64,000 nt of DNA from Jiangella asiatica (GTDB lineage Bacteria; Actinomycetota; Actinomycetes; Jiangellales; Jiangellaceae), in the NCBI RefSeq assembly GCF_004349065.1, contig NZ_SMKZ01000024.1:28522-92521 (forward strand), written 5' to 3'. The notes below the pieces were generated by a model. That model was not told the origin of the DNA, did no database searches, and saw nothing but the letters and a program-made list of their open reading frames with translations. The position numbers were made by a program, and so were the translations under genes. This document shows positions 52,319 through 61,834 of this stretch, in pieces; within the stretch, counting starts at the first letter, position 1, and each line of letters opens with the position of its first letter.

Positions 52319-55300
52319 CGCTGATCGGCTCGTCAGGGCTTCCGGCCGGGCGCTGGGCCCGACGGCGGGTGCGTCGAGGGCGGGCCGGCTCGGCGTCGGT
52401 CGTCGACGGTGTCGGCTCACCCTCGGCGGGCTCGGCCGTCGCGGGCTCTCCGGTCGCGGCCGCCTCCACGGCGGCGGGACCGGTGACCAGCGTCTCTGCC
52501 GGTGCCGGCGGCGGGGGTGGCGGCGGAGGGGGCGATGCGGCCGACTCCCCGCCCGCGCCGGAGTCGTCGGACTCCTCGCCCGCGGCGGTGCCGTTGGCGG
52601 GCACCGGCATCAGGTCGGCCGGCGACGCCTCGCCGGGGCTAGCCATCGCTTCGAGCTTCGGTGTCAGCGGCTCAGCCGGCTTCTCCGGCGCCGGCTCGCT
52701 CTTGCGCCGGCGGCCGCGCCGCTCCGACCGGCTGGACCGGGCGCCGTCGTCGGAGGCACCGTTCGACGAGCCCGACCCGGACTCCACCGGGTGCGTGTGC
52801 ACGATGAGCCCGCGGCCCTTGCAGTGCGGGCACGGCTCGCTGAACGCCTCGAGCAGGCCGGTGCCGATGCGCTTGCGGGTCATCTGCACCAGGCCCAGCG
52901 ACGTGACCTCGGCCACCTGGTGCTTGGTGCGGTCGCGACCCAGGCACTCCACCAGCCGGCGCAGCACGAGGTCGCGGTTGGCCTCGAGCACCATGTCGAT
53001 GAAGTCGATGACGATGATGCCGCCGATGTCGCGCAGCCGCAGCTGCCTGACGATCTCCTCGGCCGCCTCCAGGTTGTTCTTGGTGACGGTCTCCTCCAGG
53101 TTGCCACCGGAGCCGGTGAACTTCCCGGTGTTGACGTCGACCACGGTCATCGCCTCGGTGCGGTCGATGACCAGCGACCCGCCGCTGGGCAGCCACACCT
53201 TGCGGTCCATGGCCTTCGCGATCTGCTCGTCGATGCGATAGGCGGAGAAGACGTCGTCGGAGCCGGTCCACTTCTCGACCCGGTCCCGCAGTGAGGACGC
53301 CACGTGCGAGATGTACTCCTCGATGGTGTCCCAGGCGCGGTCGCCGGAGACCACTAGCTTGGTGAAGTCCTCGTTGAACAGGTCACGGACCACCTTGATG
53401 GCCAGGTCCGGCTCGCCGTGCAGCAGCGCCGGCGCGTTGCCGGAGGAAGCCTTCTTCTCCAGCGCCTCCCACTCGGCCTGCAGCCGGGCGACGTCGTTGG
53501 TCAGCTCCTCCTCCGAGGCGCCCTCGGCGGCGGTGCGGACGATGACGCCGGCGTCCTCGGGGACGACCTGCTTGAGGATCTTCTTCAGCCGGCTGCGCTC
53601 GGTGTCGGGCAGCTTGCGGCTGATGCCGTTCATGGACCCGCCCGGCACGTATACCACGTACCGGCCGGGAAGGCTGACCTGGCTGGTCAGGCGGGCTCCC
53701 TTGTGGCCGATGGGGTCCTTGGTGACCTGGACCAGCACCGGCTGGCCAGACTTGAGCACGTCCTCGATGCGCTTGGGGCCGTCGTTGCGGCCCAGGCCGG
53801 TCCAGTCGACCTCGCCCGCGTAGAGCACGGCGTTTCGGCCACGGCCGATGTCGACGAATGCCGCTTCCATGGCCGGCAGCACGTTCTGCACCCGGCCCAG
53901 GTAGACGTTGCCGATGAGCGACTGCTGCGAGGCCCGGCTGACGTAGTGCTCGACGAGCACGTCGTCCTCGAGGACCGCGATCTGGGTGAGGTCGCCGGAC
54001 TGCCGGACCGCCATGACACGGTCGACGGCCTCGCGGCGGGCCAGGAACTCCGCCTCGGACAGGATCGGCGGGCGGCGCCGGCCGGCCTCGCGGCCCTCGC
54101 GGCGGCGCTGCTTCTTCGCCTCGAGCCGGGTCGAGCCCTTGACCGACGACACCTCGTCGTCCAGCTCGCGGGCTTCACGGACGCGCACGACGGTGTTCGG
54201 CGGGTCGTCCGGGCGGGTGTCGTCGCCGTCGTCACTGCGGCGGCGACGCCGGCGACGACGCCGGCGGCTGCCGCCGTCGCCGTCCGCGTCGGCCGAGCCC
54301 TCTGCGTCGTCGTGGTCGGACTCGGAGTCGTCGTCCTGGGTGTCGTCGTCCTGGCCGTCGTCGTCGCCGCTGGCCTCGGAAGCATCGTCGGACCTGCGGC
54401 GACGGCCGCGGCCACCGCGCCGGCGGCGGCGCCGGCGGGTGGCGTCACCGTCGCCGTCGCCGTCCTCGTCGGAGTCGGCCTCGGACTCGGCTTCGGCTTC
54501 GGCGGACGGCTTCTCGACGTCCTCGTCAGCCTCGACGACCTCGGTGGTCTCGGCCTCGACCGCGGTCCGGCGGCCGCGGCGGGACCGGGTGGGCTGCGCG
54601 GCCTCCGGGTCGGGCGCAGCGAACAGCGGGGTGGCATCGAAGCTGGGTGGTTGGAACAGCACGCCGGCGGAAGCGCGTTCCTCGACGAACGCGCTCTCGG
54701 TGCCGGTGGGCGCGAATGGGGCGGCCTGGTCAGCAGCATCCGCGCCGGTGGACGCGGTGGCGGCCGGCTCCGCCTTCGGGGCTGCGCCGGTGCTGGTCAC
54801 GGGATCGGCGACGGCGTCGACCGGCAGCTGGTCGGGCGCGGGACGGGTGGCCTTGCGGGCCCTGCTGGCCCGCTTGCGCGGTGCCCGCCCAGCAACTGGC
54901 TGCTCAGTGGCCGGCTGCTCGGCCACGACAGGCTGTCCGGCCTCGCCGGGCTGATCAGCGACGCCCGGCTGCTGCTCGACGGCGGGCGGGGTGGCGGCCG
55001 CGGTCTCGTCGACCTCGGCGACCTGGGTCTGGGCGGCGGCCGCGCTCTTGCGGGCCGTGGCCTTTTTGGTGGTCTTCTTCGCGGCGGTCTTCTTCGCCGC
55101 GGTCTTGCGCGGCGCGCGCTTGGCCGGGGCGGGCGGAGCCGCCGCGGCGGCCGCCTCAGCGCCGTCGCCAGCGGCGTCGCCGCCGGCCGCGGTGCCGGCC
55201 GGGGCGCCCAGTGTGTCGGGCGCGGCGGGCGGACCGGCCGCCCGGCTGGCCGCCCGCCGCCGGCGCGGCTGTGGCGTGTCGGTACCGGCTGGCGTGGTGT

Positions 55301-55346
55301 CGGCGGAGTCGGTATCGCCGGATGTACCGGTGTTGTCTTCTTGCAT
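52311..55346 (-). CDS. rne: Rne/Rng family ribonuclease E
   Basis: About 1011 aa from the ATG at 55346. The first 430 residues are low-complexity: Ala/Pro-rich, a lysine-alanine repeat (KTAAKKTAAKKTTKKATARK near 85-105) and long acidic and Arg-rich tracts, as in actinobacterial RNase E with the disordered part at the N-terminus. The catalytic core follows: S1 domain IGNVYLGRVQNVLPAMEAAF near 474, catalytic DVNTGKFTG near 735, IIVIDFIDM, and the zinc-link CPHCKGRG near 842. A second disordered tail ends the protein. It processes mRNA, rRNA and tRNA precursors. Confidence 0.94.
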   Translation of the reverse strand: MQEDNTGTSGDTDSADTTPAGTDTPQPRRRRAASRAAGPPAAPDTLGAPAGTAAGGDAAGDGAEAAAAAAPPAPAKRAPRKTAAKKTAAKKTTKKATARKSAAAAQTQVAEVDETAAATPPAVEQQPGVADQPGEAGQPVVAEQPATEQPVAGRAPRKRASRARKATRPAPDQLPVDAVADPVTSTGAAPKAEPAATASTGADAADQAAPFAPTGTESAFVEERASAGVLFQPPSFDATPLFAAPDPEAAQPTRSRRGRRTAVEAETTEVVEADEDVEKPSAEAEAESEADSDEDGDGDGDATRRRRRRRGGRGRRRRSDDASEASGDDDGQDDDTQDDDSESDHDDAEGSADADGDGGSRRRRRRRRRRSDDGDDTRPDDPPNTVVRVREARELDDEVSSVKGSTRLEAKKQRRREGREAGRRRPPILSEAEFLARREAVDRVMAVRQSGDLTQIAVLEDDVLVEHYVSRASQQSLIGNVYLGRVQNVLPAMEAAFVDIGRGRNAVLYAGEVDWTGLGRNDGPKRIEDVLKSGQPVLVQVTKDPIGHKGARLTSQVSLPGRYVVYVPGGSMNGISRKLPDTERSRLKKILKQVVPEDAGVIVRTAAEGASEEELTNDVARLQAEWEALEKKASSGNAPALLHGEPDLAIKVVRDLFNEDFTKLVVSGDRAWDTIEEYISHVASSLRDRVEKWTGSDDVFSAYRIDEQIAKAMDRKVWLPSGGSLVIDRTEAMTVVDVNTGKFTGSGGNLEETVTKNNLEAAEEIVRQLRLRDIGGIIVIDFIDMVLEANRDLVLRRLVECLGRDRTKHQVAEVTSLGLVQMTRKRIGTGLLEAFSEPCPHCKGRGLIVHTHPVESGSGSSNGASDDGARSSRSERRGRRRKSEPAPEKPAEPLTPKLEAMASPGEASPADLMPVPANGTAAGEESDDSGAGGESAASPPPPPPPPPAPAETLVTGPAAVEAAATGEPATAEPAEGEPTPSTTDAEPARPRRTRRRAQRPAGSPDEPISVP

Positions 55347-55875
55347 GTGGTGCACTCCCGTCGGCTCCGGCGCAGGTGCGCCGCGCCGTTGCTCGGCGCG
55401 CTGCTGACCTCGTCGGAGCGCTACGTCGGCCACCCGTTGCGGCCTGCATTGGCCGCGACAGGTGGAAAGCCTGTTGCGGCGACGTCCACCGGACTACGCG
55501 TCGGAGGCCGTGCTCACGGCCCGCCGCGGCGGCGCGCCTCGAGTACGGGCGCCTCGCGGCTGAACCTTCTCAGCAGCCTGCCGTGCCGAACGTCTCCGCA
55601 CCGGCCGTCGTCGCCAGCCGCTCCCCGAGGGTGAGCCGGCGGCGTCGTGTCGATCACGCGCGGGACGACGGCGAGGACGTCGTCGGATCGAGCGGCGTGG
55701 ACCGCACGACCGTTATCGAGTATCGCACAGGTTCGCGTGAAAACCGTTACCCCGCCCGCCCGTCCGGGCTCGCGCCGAGCCGTTCGCGCGCACGTTCGCG
55801 CAGGCCGGAGCAACCGTCCCGGAGTGTGCCGGAGATCACGTCCGGTTCGCGCTCCCCGGGCACGTCGCGAGGTGC
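55347..55875. other. Leader region upstream of rne
   Basis: About 530 bases between the TIGR03936-type gene and rne, both on the minus strand. It holds no recognisable gene. It is expected to contain the rne promoter and a long 5' leader; E. coli rne is autoregulated through its leader, but I cannot show a specific element here. Confidence 0.4.
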
Positions 55876-56628
55876 CTACCCGGCCCGGTCCGCCGCCAGC
55901 GGATCGCCCAGCCGGTAGCCGTCGCCGTCGCCGTCCCAGGTCCCTTGGGCGAGCCGGATCGAGCGCGGCGGCGCCGGCGGCACGAAGCCGGCCACCGAGA
56001 GCAGGCCGGCCAGCACCTCGTCGGGCCGCACGGTCGGCGACTGGTGCCTGACCACCAGCCGGACGGCGACCGGGTCGGCCGCCTCGTCGACCGAGGCGGA
56101 CAGCACCGCCCGGCGAGCGTCCAGTCGTCGCACGCCGTTCTTGGTCAGCCGCTCGACCTCGACGGACTCGGCCGCCTGGAAGGTCTCGACGGCGGCGGTG
56201 ACCTCGCGCGGCGAGGCGCCGGGCAGGTCGATCCGCCACTGCGATGCCTGCAGGCGGTCGGCCAGCGCACCAGGGCCGGCCTCCACCACCTCGACGATGT
56301 CCAGGCCCGGCGGCAGGGCCTCGTCGAGTGCCGCCCGGACCTCGCGCGGATCGCAGGCCCGGGTCAGCGACAGCTCCAGGTATTCGGCCTCGCTCGCCGC
56401 GCCGGTCGGCGCCGCGCCCGCGTAGGACACCTTCGGATGCGGGGTGAAGCCGTGCGAGTACGCCATCGGAACGTCGGCGCGGCGCAAGGCGCGCTCGAAC
56501 GCCCGCTGGAAGTCGCGGTGGCTGGTGAACCGGAGCCGGCCGCGCTTGGCGAAGCGGACCCGCAGCTTCTGCACGGCCGGGAGTTGCTGGTGCGGTGGTG
56601 TGCTCAGGGCGGTTCCTCTCGGCGGCAC
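55876..56628 (-). CDS. TIGR03936-type (DUF2344) radical-SAM-associated protein
   Basis: About 250 aa. The family opening QKLRVRFAKRGRLRFTSHRD, then FQRAFERALRRADVPMAYSH, GFTPHPKVSYAGAAPTG and AEYLELSLTRACDP are clear. It normally works with the TIGR03960 radical SAM protein, and in many genomes is fused to it or lies next to it; the reaction is unknown but linked to RNA or ribosome-related genes by context. The start is uncertain: GTG at 56628 is my choice, and the frame stays open to 56709. Here its usual partner is 3.1 kb upstream, beyond an insertion. Confidence 0.85.
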   Translation of the reverse strand: MPPRGTALSTPPHQQLPAVQKLRVRFAKRGRLRFTSHRDFQRAFERALRRADVPMAYSHGFTPHPKVSYAGAAPTGAASEAEYLELSLTRACDPREVRAALDEALPPGLDIVEVVEAGPGALADRLQASQWRIDLPGASPREVTAAVETFQAAESVEVERLTKNGVRRLDARRAVLSASVDEAADPVAVRLVVRHQSPTVRPDEVLAGLLSVAGFVPPAPPRSIRLAQGTWDGDGDGYRLGDPLAADRAG

Positions 56629-56738
56629 GATCGGGGCGCGGCGGCTGCCGCTCCCACATTCTCCCGTCATCCCCATTGTCACCGCCGAGCGGCGGGCGTA
56701 CGTTCGCAAGCAGTCATCCGTTGCTGGGGGGCAGACCG

Positions 56739-58118
56739 ATGACCGATCTCCGCGACGACGCGACGTTCGATGCGCTGCGGTCGCTGCTTGCCGGCGACCT
56801 GCTGTCTCCGCGCACGCCCGGGTACGACGACGCCCGCACCGTGTTCAACGCCATGATCGACCGGAGTCCCGCGCTGATCGTGCAGTGCGAGAACCGCACC
56901 GACGTGGCGCTCGCGCTCGCGTTCGCCCGTGAGCACGGCCTCGAGATCGCCGTGCGCGGCGGCGGGCACAGCGTGGCCGGGCTGGCGTTGACCGATGGTC
57001 TGGTCGTCGACCTTCGTCGAATGAACGACGTGGTCGTCGACCCGGTGGCCCGCACGGCCACCGTCGGCGGCGGCGCCGTCATGGCCGACCTGGACCGCGC
57101 CTGCGCGCCGCACGGCCTGGCCACCACCGGCGGCCGGGTGTCCACCACCGGCATCGGCGGGTTCGTCCTGGGCGGCGGCACCGGCTGGTTCGACCGGCTG
57201 TTCGGCCTGGCCTGCGACAACTTGCTCGAGGCGGAGGTCGTCACCGCCGACGGCGAGATCGTCCTGGCCGCCGCGGACAGCCATCCCGAGCTGTTCTGGG
57301 CGCTGCACGGCGGTGGCGGCAACTTCGGCGTGGTGACCTCGATGGTGCTGCGGCTGCACGCGCTGATGGCCTCGACGTTCGCGCTGCTGCTGTGGCCGCC
57401 GGAGCGCGGTCCGGAGGTGGTGCGGACGTTCCGCGACGTCGTCCAGGCCGGGCCGGACGAGCTCGGCGGCGGCGCCGTCTACCTGACCGGCCCGGAGGGC
57501 GAGGACTTCGTCCCCGACCACCTGGTCGGCCGGTTGGCGCTGGCGATCGTCCTCGTCTACGCCGGGACCGAGGCGGAGCTGCGGCGGGTGGCCGCGCCAT
57601 TGTTCGACGCCGCGCCGGAGGGCCGGTTCGTCGCCGAGCTGCCGTACGACCAGGTCCAGTCGGCGATGGACGACCCGCCGGGGTACCGCAACTACTGGTC
57701 GGCCGAGCATCTGGACGACCTGCCGGACGAGGCGGTCGACGCGTTCTGCGCCCGTGCCGCCGACATGCTGGTGCCCTCGGCGTCGCAGCACGTGCTGTTC
57801 ACCATGGGCGGCGCGATTGGGCGCGGGCCGGAGGACTACCCCGTGCCGTGGCGCCACGCCGCCTGGGTGGTGCACCCCTTCGGGCTGTGGACCGATCCCG
57901 CCGACGACGAGCGCGCCATCCGCTGGACGCGCGAGGTCCGGGCGGCGGTCCGGCCGTGGAGCACCGGCGACGTCTACCTGAACTTCATCGGCGACGAGGG
58001 CCGCGACCGGGTGGTCTCGGGCTTCGGCGACGACGGCTACAGCCGGCTGGCGGCGGTGAAGGCGCGCTACGACCCGCACAACGTGTTCCACCGTAACCAC
58101 AACGTCCGGCCCGAGTGA
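56739..58118 (+). CDS. FAD-linked oxidase of the berberine-bridge type
   Basis: 459 aa. The PP-loop that holds the flavin pyrophosphate contains the FAD-linking histidine in RGGGHSVAG (about His77); TTGGRVSTTGIGGFVLGGGT follows, with substrate-domain text and the closing YDPHNVFHRNHNVRP, all typical of BBE-like oxidases. The second covalent-link cysteine of bicovalent members is not in the usual place, so the flavin is probably attached by histidine only. These enzymes oxidise sugars or aromatic alkaloid-like compounds. No signal peptide. It belongs to the inserted block between two normally adjacent genes. Confidence 0.88.
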   Translation: MTDLRDDATFDALRSLLAGDLLSPRTPGYDDARTVFNAMIDRSPALIVQCENRTDVALALAFAREHGLEIAVRGGGHSVAGLALTDGLVVDLRRMNDVVVDPVARTATVGGGAVMADLDRACAPHGLATTGGRVSTTGIGGFVLGGGTGWFDRLFGLACDNLLEAEVVTADGEIVLAAADSHPELFWALHGGGGNFGVVTSMVLRLHALMASTFALLLWPPERGPEVVRTFRDVVQAGPDELGGGAVYLTGPEGEDFVPDHLVGRLALAIVLVYAGTEAELRRVAAPLFDAAPEGRFVAELPYDQVQSAMDDPPGYRNYWSAEHLDDLPDEAVDAFCARAADMLVPSASQHVLFTMGGAIGRGPEDYPVPWRHAAWVVHPFGLWTDPADDERAIRWTREVRAAVRPWSTGDVYLNFIGDEGRDRVVSGFGDDGYSRLAAVKARYDPHNVFHRNHNVRPE

Positions 58119-58126
58119 GCCCGGCC

Positions 58127-58944
58127 TCAGACGGCGAGCAGGCCCTCCAGTACGGTCCGGGCCCGCCCACCGAGCTCGACGCGGTCGCCGCTCATGCGCA
58201 CCTGGACGGTGCCCCCGCGGGGAGAGACCTGGAGGCCGGTCAGCGGCCGGCCGTCCGGCGTGCCCAGCGCGGCGGTCCAGTACGGCGCCAGCACGCAGTG
58301 CGCCGAGCCCGTCACCGGGTCCGCACCCCGACCGCCGGCGCGAAGAAGCGCGAGACGAAGTCGTACGGCGCGTCGCCGTCGCCCCGGGCGGTGACGATGA
58401 CGCCGCGCGCGTCGATTGCCGCGACCGCGGCCGGATCGGGTGCCAAACCACGCACGCTGGCCTCGTCGGCCACCTCGACCAGGACGTCGAAGCGGCTGCG
58501 GGCGGTGCGGACGGGCTCGACGCCGAGGGCGTCCGCGAGACCGTCCGGCGCTGGCGCCTCGGCCGGCGGCAGCGCCGGGAAGTCCATGACGACGTCGCCG
58601 TCGTCGCCGCGGCGCACCGTCAGCACGCCGCTGCGGGTGCTGAACCGGATCGGACCGGCCTCGCCCCGCTCGAACAGCACGTGGGCGGTGGCGAGCGTGG
58701 CATGGCCGCACAGGTCCACCTCGACCGCGGGGGTGAACCAGCGCAGCCGGTAGTCGACGGCCGGCGTTGCGCGGGCGGCTTCGTCGCCCTCGACCGGCTC
58801 GACGAAGGCCGTCTCCGAGTGCTTCATCTCCGCCGCGACCGACTGCATCCAGTGGTCGCTGACCTGGCGGTCGAGCAGACAGACACCGGCGGGGTTGCCA
58901 CCGAACGGCCGGTCCGTGAAGGAGTCGACGACGAGAATCCGCAT
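58127..58944 (-). pseudogene. PhzF-family isomerase gene with a frameshift
   Basis: From the ATG at 58944 the frame reads MRILVVDSFTDRPFGGNPAG, EMKHSETAFVEP and DLCGHATLATAHVLFERG, all typical of PhzF, up to RFFAPAVG near 58325. The rest of the family motif, ADPVTGSAHCVLAPYW, and the end LTGLQVSPRGGTVQVRM are in another frame, ending at 58127. One missing base near 58320 would restore a full protein of about 272 aa. Either the gene is broken or the base was lost in sequencing. PhzF proteins catalyse isomerisations in phenazine-like and other pathways. Confidence 0.72.
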
Positions 58945-58949
58945 GCACT

Positions 58950-59023
58950 CATCCTCTCCCATGATCATCAACGGTTGGCGACGTGATGGCGTCGCCAACC
59001 GTTGATGATCATGGGAGAGGATG
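58950..59023. repeat. Perfect 34-bp palindrome with a 6-base loop between divergent genes
   Basis: Bases 58950-58983 and 58990-59023 are exact reverse complements; the loop is TGATGG. Each arm carries GGGAGAGG, placed 8 bases before a start codon: ATG 58944 on the minus strand and ATG 59029 on the plus strand. The repeat thus supplies an identical ribosome site to both divergent genes and would fold into a very stable hairpin in each mRNA. It shares its outer word with the palindrome behind rne, which suggests a dispersed repeat family. Confidence 0.88.
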
Positions 59024-59028
59024 GGCGG

Positions 59029-59741
59029 ATGCTCCAGCACCTGACCGGGCCGGTGTGGCTCTGGCCGGCCGACCCGGATCCCGAGAAGGTCCAGGCCGCC
59101 GTCGGCATCGTCGCCGGCCCGGCCGCAGCATCGCCGTCGACGCCGGTCACAGCCCCGCGCTGGCCCGCCGCGTGCGCCACGCCGTCGCCGCGGCCGGGCT
59201 GCCACCGGTGCGGCGGGTGGTGCTCACCCATCACCATTGGGACCACACCTGGGGCGCCGCCGCGTGGGAGGCCCCGCTCGTGGCCCACCGGCTGTGCGCG
59301 CGGTTCATGGCCGCCGAGGCGCTGGAGCCGTGGAGCCACGACCACCTGCGGCGGCGGATCGCCGACAACCCGCTGCTGGGACCGAGCTACCGCGCCCGCG
59401 GCCGCGCCGTCGACGACTTCACCGACCTGACGTTCGTCACCCCGTCGACGACGTTCGAGGACCGGCTGAGAGTCACCGAGGGCGGCGCGACGGTCGAGCT
59501 CGTGCACGTCGGCGGCGGGCACACCCCGGACTCCACCGTGGTGCGGGTGCCGGCGGCGGGCGTGCTGTTCCTCGGCGACTGCTACTACCCGCCGCCCCAC
59601 CACCTGCGCCGTCCCGGCGACGGTCCGGACCTCGACCTCGTCGCATCGCTGGTCAGCGATGACATCGAGTGGTACGTCGAGAGCCACGACGTGCCCCGCC
59701 GTCGGGCCGAGGTCGAGGAGGCGCTGCGCGCGGCCCGTTGA
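59029..59741 (+). pseudogene. Metallo-beta-lactamase-fold hydrolase gene with a frameshift
   Basis: The start MLQHLTGPVWLWPADPDPEK, then VQAAVGIVAGP, is in one frame to about 59125; the rest, SIAVDAGHSPALARRV, the metal motif VVLTHHHWDHTWGA (HxHxDH) and later GGGHTPDSTVV and FLGDCYYPP, is in the next frame and ends at 59741. One missing base near 59125 would join them into a normal MBL protein of about 238 aa. The metal ligands are intact, so the break may be recent or a sequencing error. Divergent from the PhzF-like gene, with which it shares the palindrome. Confidence 0.72.
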
Positions 59742-61664
59742 TCAGGCGACGGTCAAAGGCAGCAGCTTGCGGCCGGTGGGGCCGGTCTGGATCTCGGTGC
59801 CCAGCTGCGGGCAGACGCCGCAGTCGAAGCACGGGGTCCAGCGGCAGTCGTCGATCTCAACCTCGTCCAGCGCGTCCTGCCAGTCGTCCCAGAGCCAGTC
59901 GCGGTCGAGGCCGGAATCGAGATGGTCCCAGGGCAGCACCTCGTCGCGGTCACGCTCGCGGGTGGTGAACCAGGCGAGGTCGACCGCCTCGCCGGCCAGC
60001 GCACGCTCCGCGCAGGCGACCCAGCGCCCGTAGGAGAAGTACTCGCCCCACCCGTCGAAGCGGCCGCCGTCCTCCCAGACCGCGCGGATGACGCGGCCCA
60101 CCCGGCGGTCGCCGCGGGAGAGCAGCCCCTCGATCATGCTCGGCTTGCCCTCGTGGTAGCGCAGCCCGATGGCCTTGCCGTAGGAGCGGTCGGACTTGAC
60201 CACCTCGCGCAGCTTGCGCAGCCGGGCGTCGACGACCTCGTGATCGCACTGCCCGGCCCACTGGAACGGGGTGTGCGGCTTGGGCACGAACCCGCCGATG
60301 GACACCGTGCAGCGGATGTCGCCGCGCCCGGACGCCTCGCGCCCGGCCTTGATGACCCTCTTGGCGAGGTCGGCGATGGCCAGCACGTCCTCGTCGGTCT
60401 CGGTGGGCAGTCCGCACATGAAGTAGAGCTTCACCTGCCGCCACCCGCTCCCGTACGCGGTGCTGACGGTGCGGATGAGGTCGTCCTCGCTGACCATCTT
60501 GTTGATGACCCGGCGCATCCGCTCGGTGCCACCCTCGGGCGCGAATGTCAGCCCGGACCGGCGGCCGTTGCGCGAGAGCTCGTTGGCCAGGGTGACGTTG
60601 AAGGCGTCGACGCGGGTGGACGGCAGCGAAAGCGAGGTGTTGGTGCCCTCGTACCGGTCGGCCAGGCCCGAGGCGATCTCCCCGATCTCGGAGTGGTCGG
60701 CGCTGGACAGCGACAACAGGCCCACCTCGGTGAAGCCGGAGCTCCGCAGACCCTCCTCGACCATGGCGCCGACGGTCTCGATGGAGCGCTCGCGAACCGG
60801 CCGGGTGATCATGCCCGCCTGGCAGAACCGGCAGCCCCGGGTGCAGCCGCGGAAGATCTCGACGCTGTAGCGCTCGTGCACGGTCTCGGCCAGCGGCACC
60901 AGCGGCTTGCGCGGGTACGGCCACTGGTCGAGGTCCATGACGGTGTGCTTGCGCACCGTGGCCGGCACGCCGGGCCGGTTGGGCACAACCCGGGCGATGG
61001 CGCCGTCGGGCAGGTACTCCACGTCGTAGAACTTCGGGACGTAGACCCCGCCGCCGGCGGCCAGCCGCAGCAGCAGCTCGTCGCGGCCGCCGGGCCGTCC
61101 CTCGGCCTTCCACTCGCGCACGACCTCGGTGATGGCGAGCACGACCTCCTCACCGTCGCCCAGCACCGCGGCGTCGAGGAAGTCGGCGACCGGCTCTGGG
61201 TTGAAGGCGGCGTGTCCCCCGGCGATGACCACCGGGTGGTCGTCGCCGCGCTGCGTCGCCAGCAGCGGGATGCCGGCGAGATCCACTGCGGTGAGCAGGT
61301 TGGTGTAGCCGAGCTCAGTGGCGAACGAGACGCCGAGCAGGTCGAATGCCCCGACCGGGCGGTGGGCGTCGACGGTGAACTGGCCGATGCCGTGCTCGCG
61401 CATGAGCCGTTCGAGGTCGGGCCAGACCGCGTAGGTGCGCTCGGCGAGGACGCCGTCCTGCTCGTTGAGCAGCTCGTACAGGATCTGCACGCCCTGGTTG
61501 GGCAGCCCGACCTCGTAGGCGTCGGGATACATCAGCGCCCAGCGGACCTGGGCGTCGTCCCACGGCTTGACCGTCGCGCCCAGCTCGCCGCCGACGTACT
61601 GGATGGGCTTGGCCACCTTCGCCAGCAACGGCTCCAGGCGTTCGAACAGCGACTCGACGGGCAT
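59742..61664 (-). CDS. TIGR03960-type radical SAM protein with B12-binding-like domain
   Basis: 640 aa. After an N-terminal cobalamin-binding-like domain (PDAYEVGLPNQGVQILYELL, ATELGYTNLLTAVDLAGIPL), the radical SAM cluster motif CTRGCRFC is at about 272-279. The C-terminal region ends with CFDCGVCPQLGTEIQTGPTG, the family's closing cysteine motif. The chemistry is unknown. It is normally followed by the TIGR03936 partner and then rne; here those lie beyond an inserted block. Its stop is directly against the end of the convergent MBL-like gene. Confidence 0.92.
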   Translation of the reverse strand: MPVESLFERLEPLLAKVAKPIQYVGGELGATVKPWDDAQVRWALMYPDAYEVGLPNQGVQILYELLNEQDGVLAERTYAVWPDLERLMREHGIGQFTVDAHRPVGAFDLLGVSFATELGYTNLLTAVDLAGIPLLATQRGDDHPVVIAGGHAAFNPEPVADFLDAAVLGDGEEVVLAITEVVREWKAEGRPGGRDELLLRLAAGGGVYVPKFYDVEYLPDGAIARVVPNRPGVPATVRKHTVMDLDQWPYPRKPLVPLAETVHERYSVEIFRGCTRGCRFCQAGMITRPVRERSIETVGAMVEEGLRSSGFTEVGLLSLSSADHSEIGEIASGLADRYEGTNTSLSLPSTRVDAFNVTLANELSRNGRRSGLTFAPEGGTERMRRVINKMVSEDDLIRTVSTAYGSGWRQVKLYFMCGLPTETDEDVLAIADLAKRVIKAGREASGRGDIRCTVSIGGFVPKPHTPFQWAGQCDHEVVDARLRKLREVVKSDRSYGKAIGLRYHEGKPSMIEGLLSRGDRRVGRVIRAVWEDGGRFDGWGEYFSYGRWVACAERALAGEAVDLAWFTTRERDRDEVLPWDHLDSGLDRDWLWDDWQDALDEVEIDDCRWTPCFDCGVCPQLGTEIQTGPTGRKLLPLTVA

Positions 61665-61834
61665 GGACGGGGTCTACTCCGCGGAAGACAGCATGGTCAC
61701 CGCCAGCTTAACCGCCTGCGTCGCGGGGTGCTCGGCTCGTTGCGTCCCACGCTCGACCGGTAGGGTAACCACCACGAATACCCCGAGTCTTGGGCACGAC
61801 CGGAGGATCGACGTCGGCGACGAAAGGCGAAGGC

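Noticed and set aside
53418..55634. 738-aa open frame on the plus strand opposite rne
   Set aside because: The Gly/Val/Ala-rich text is the antisense of the low-complexity part of rne.
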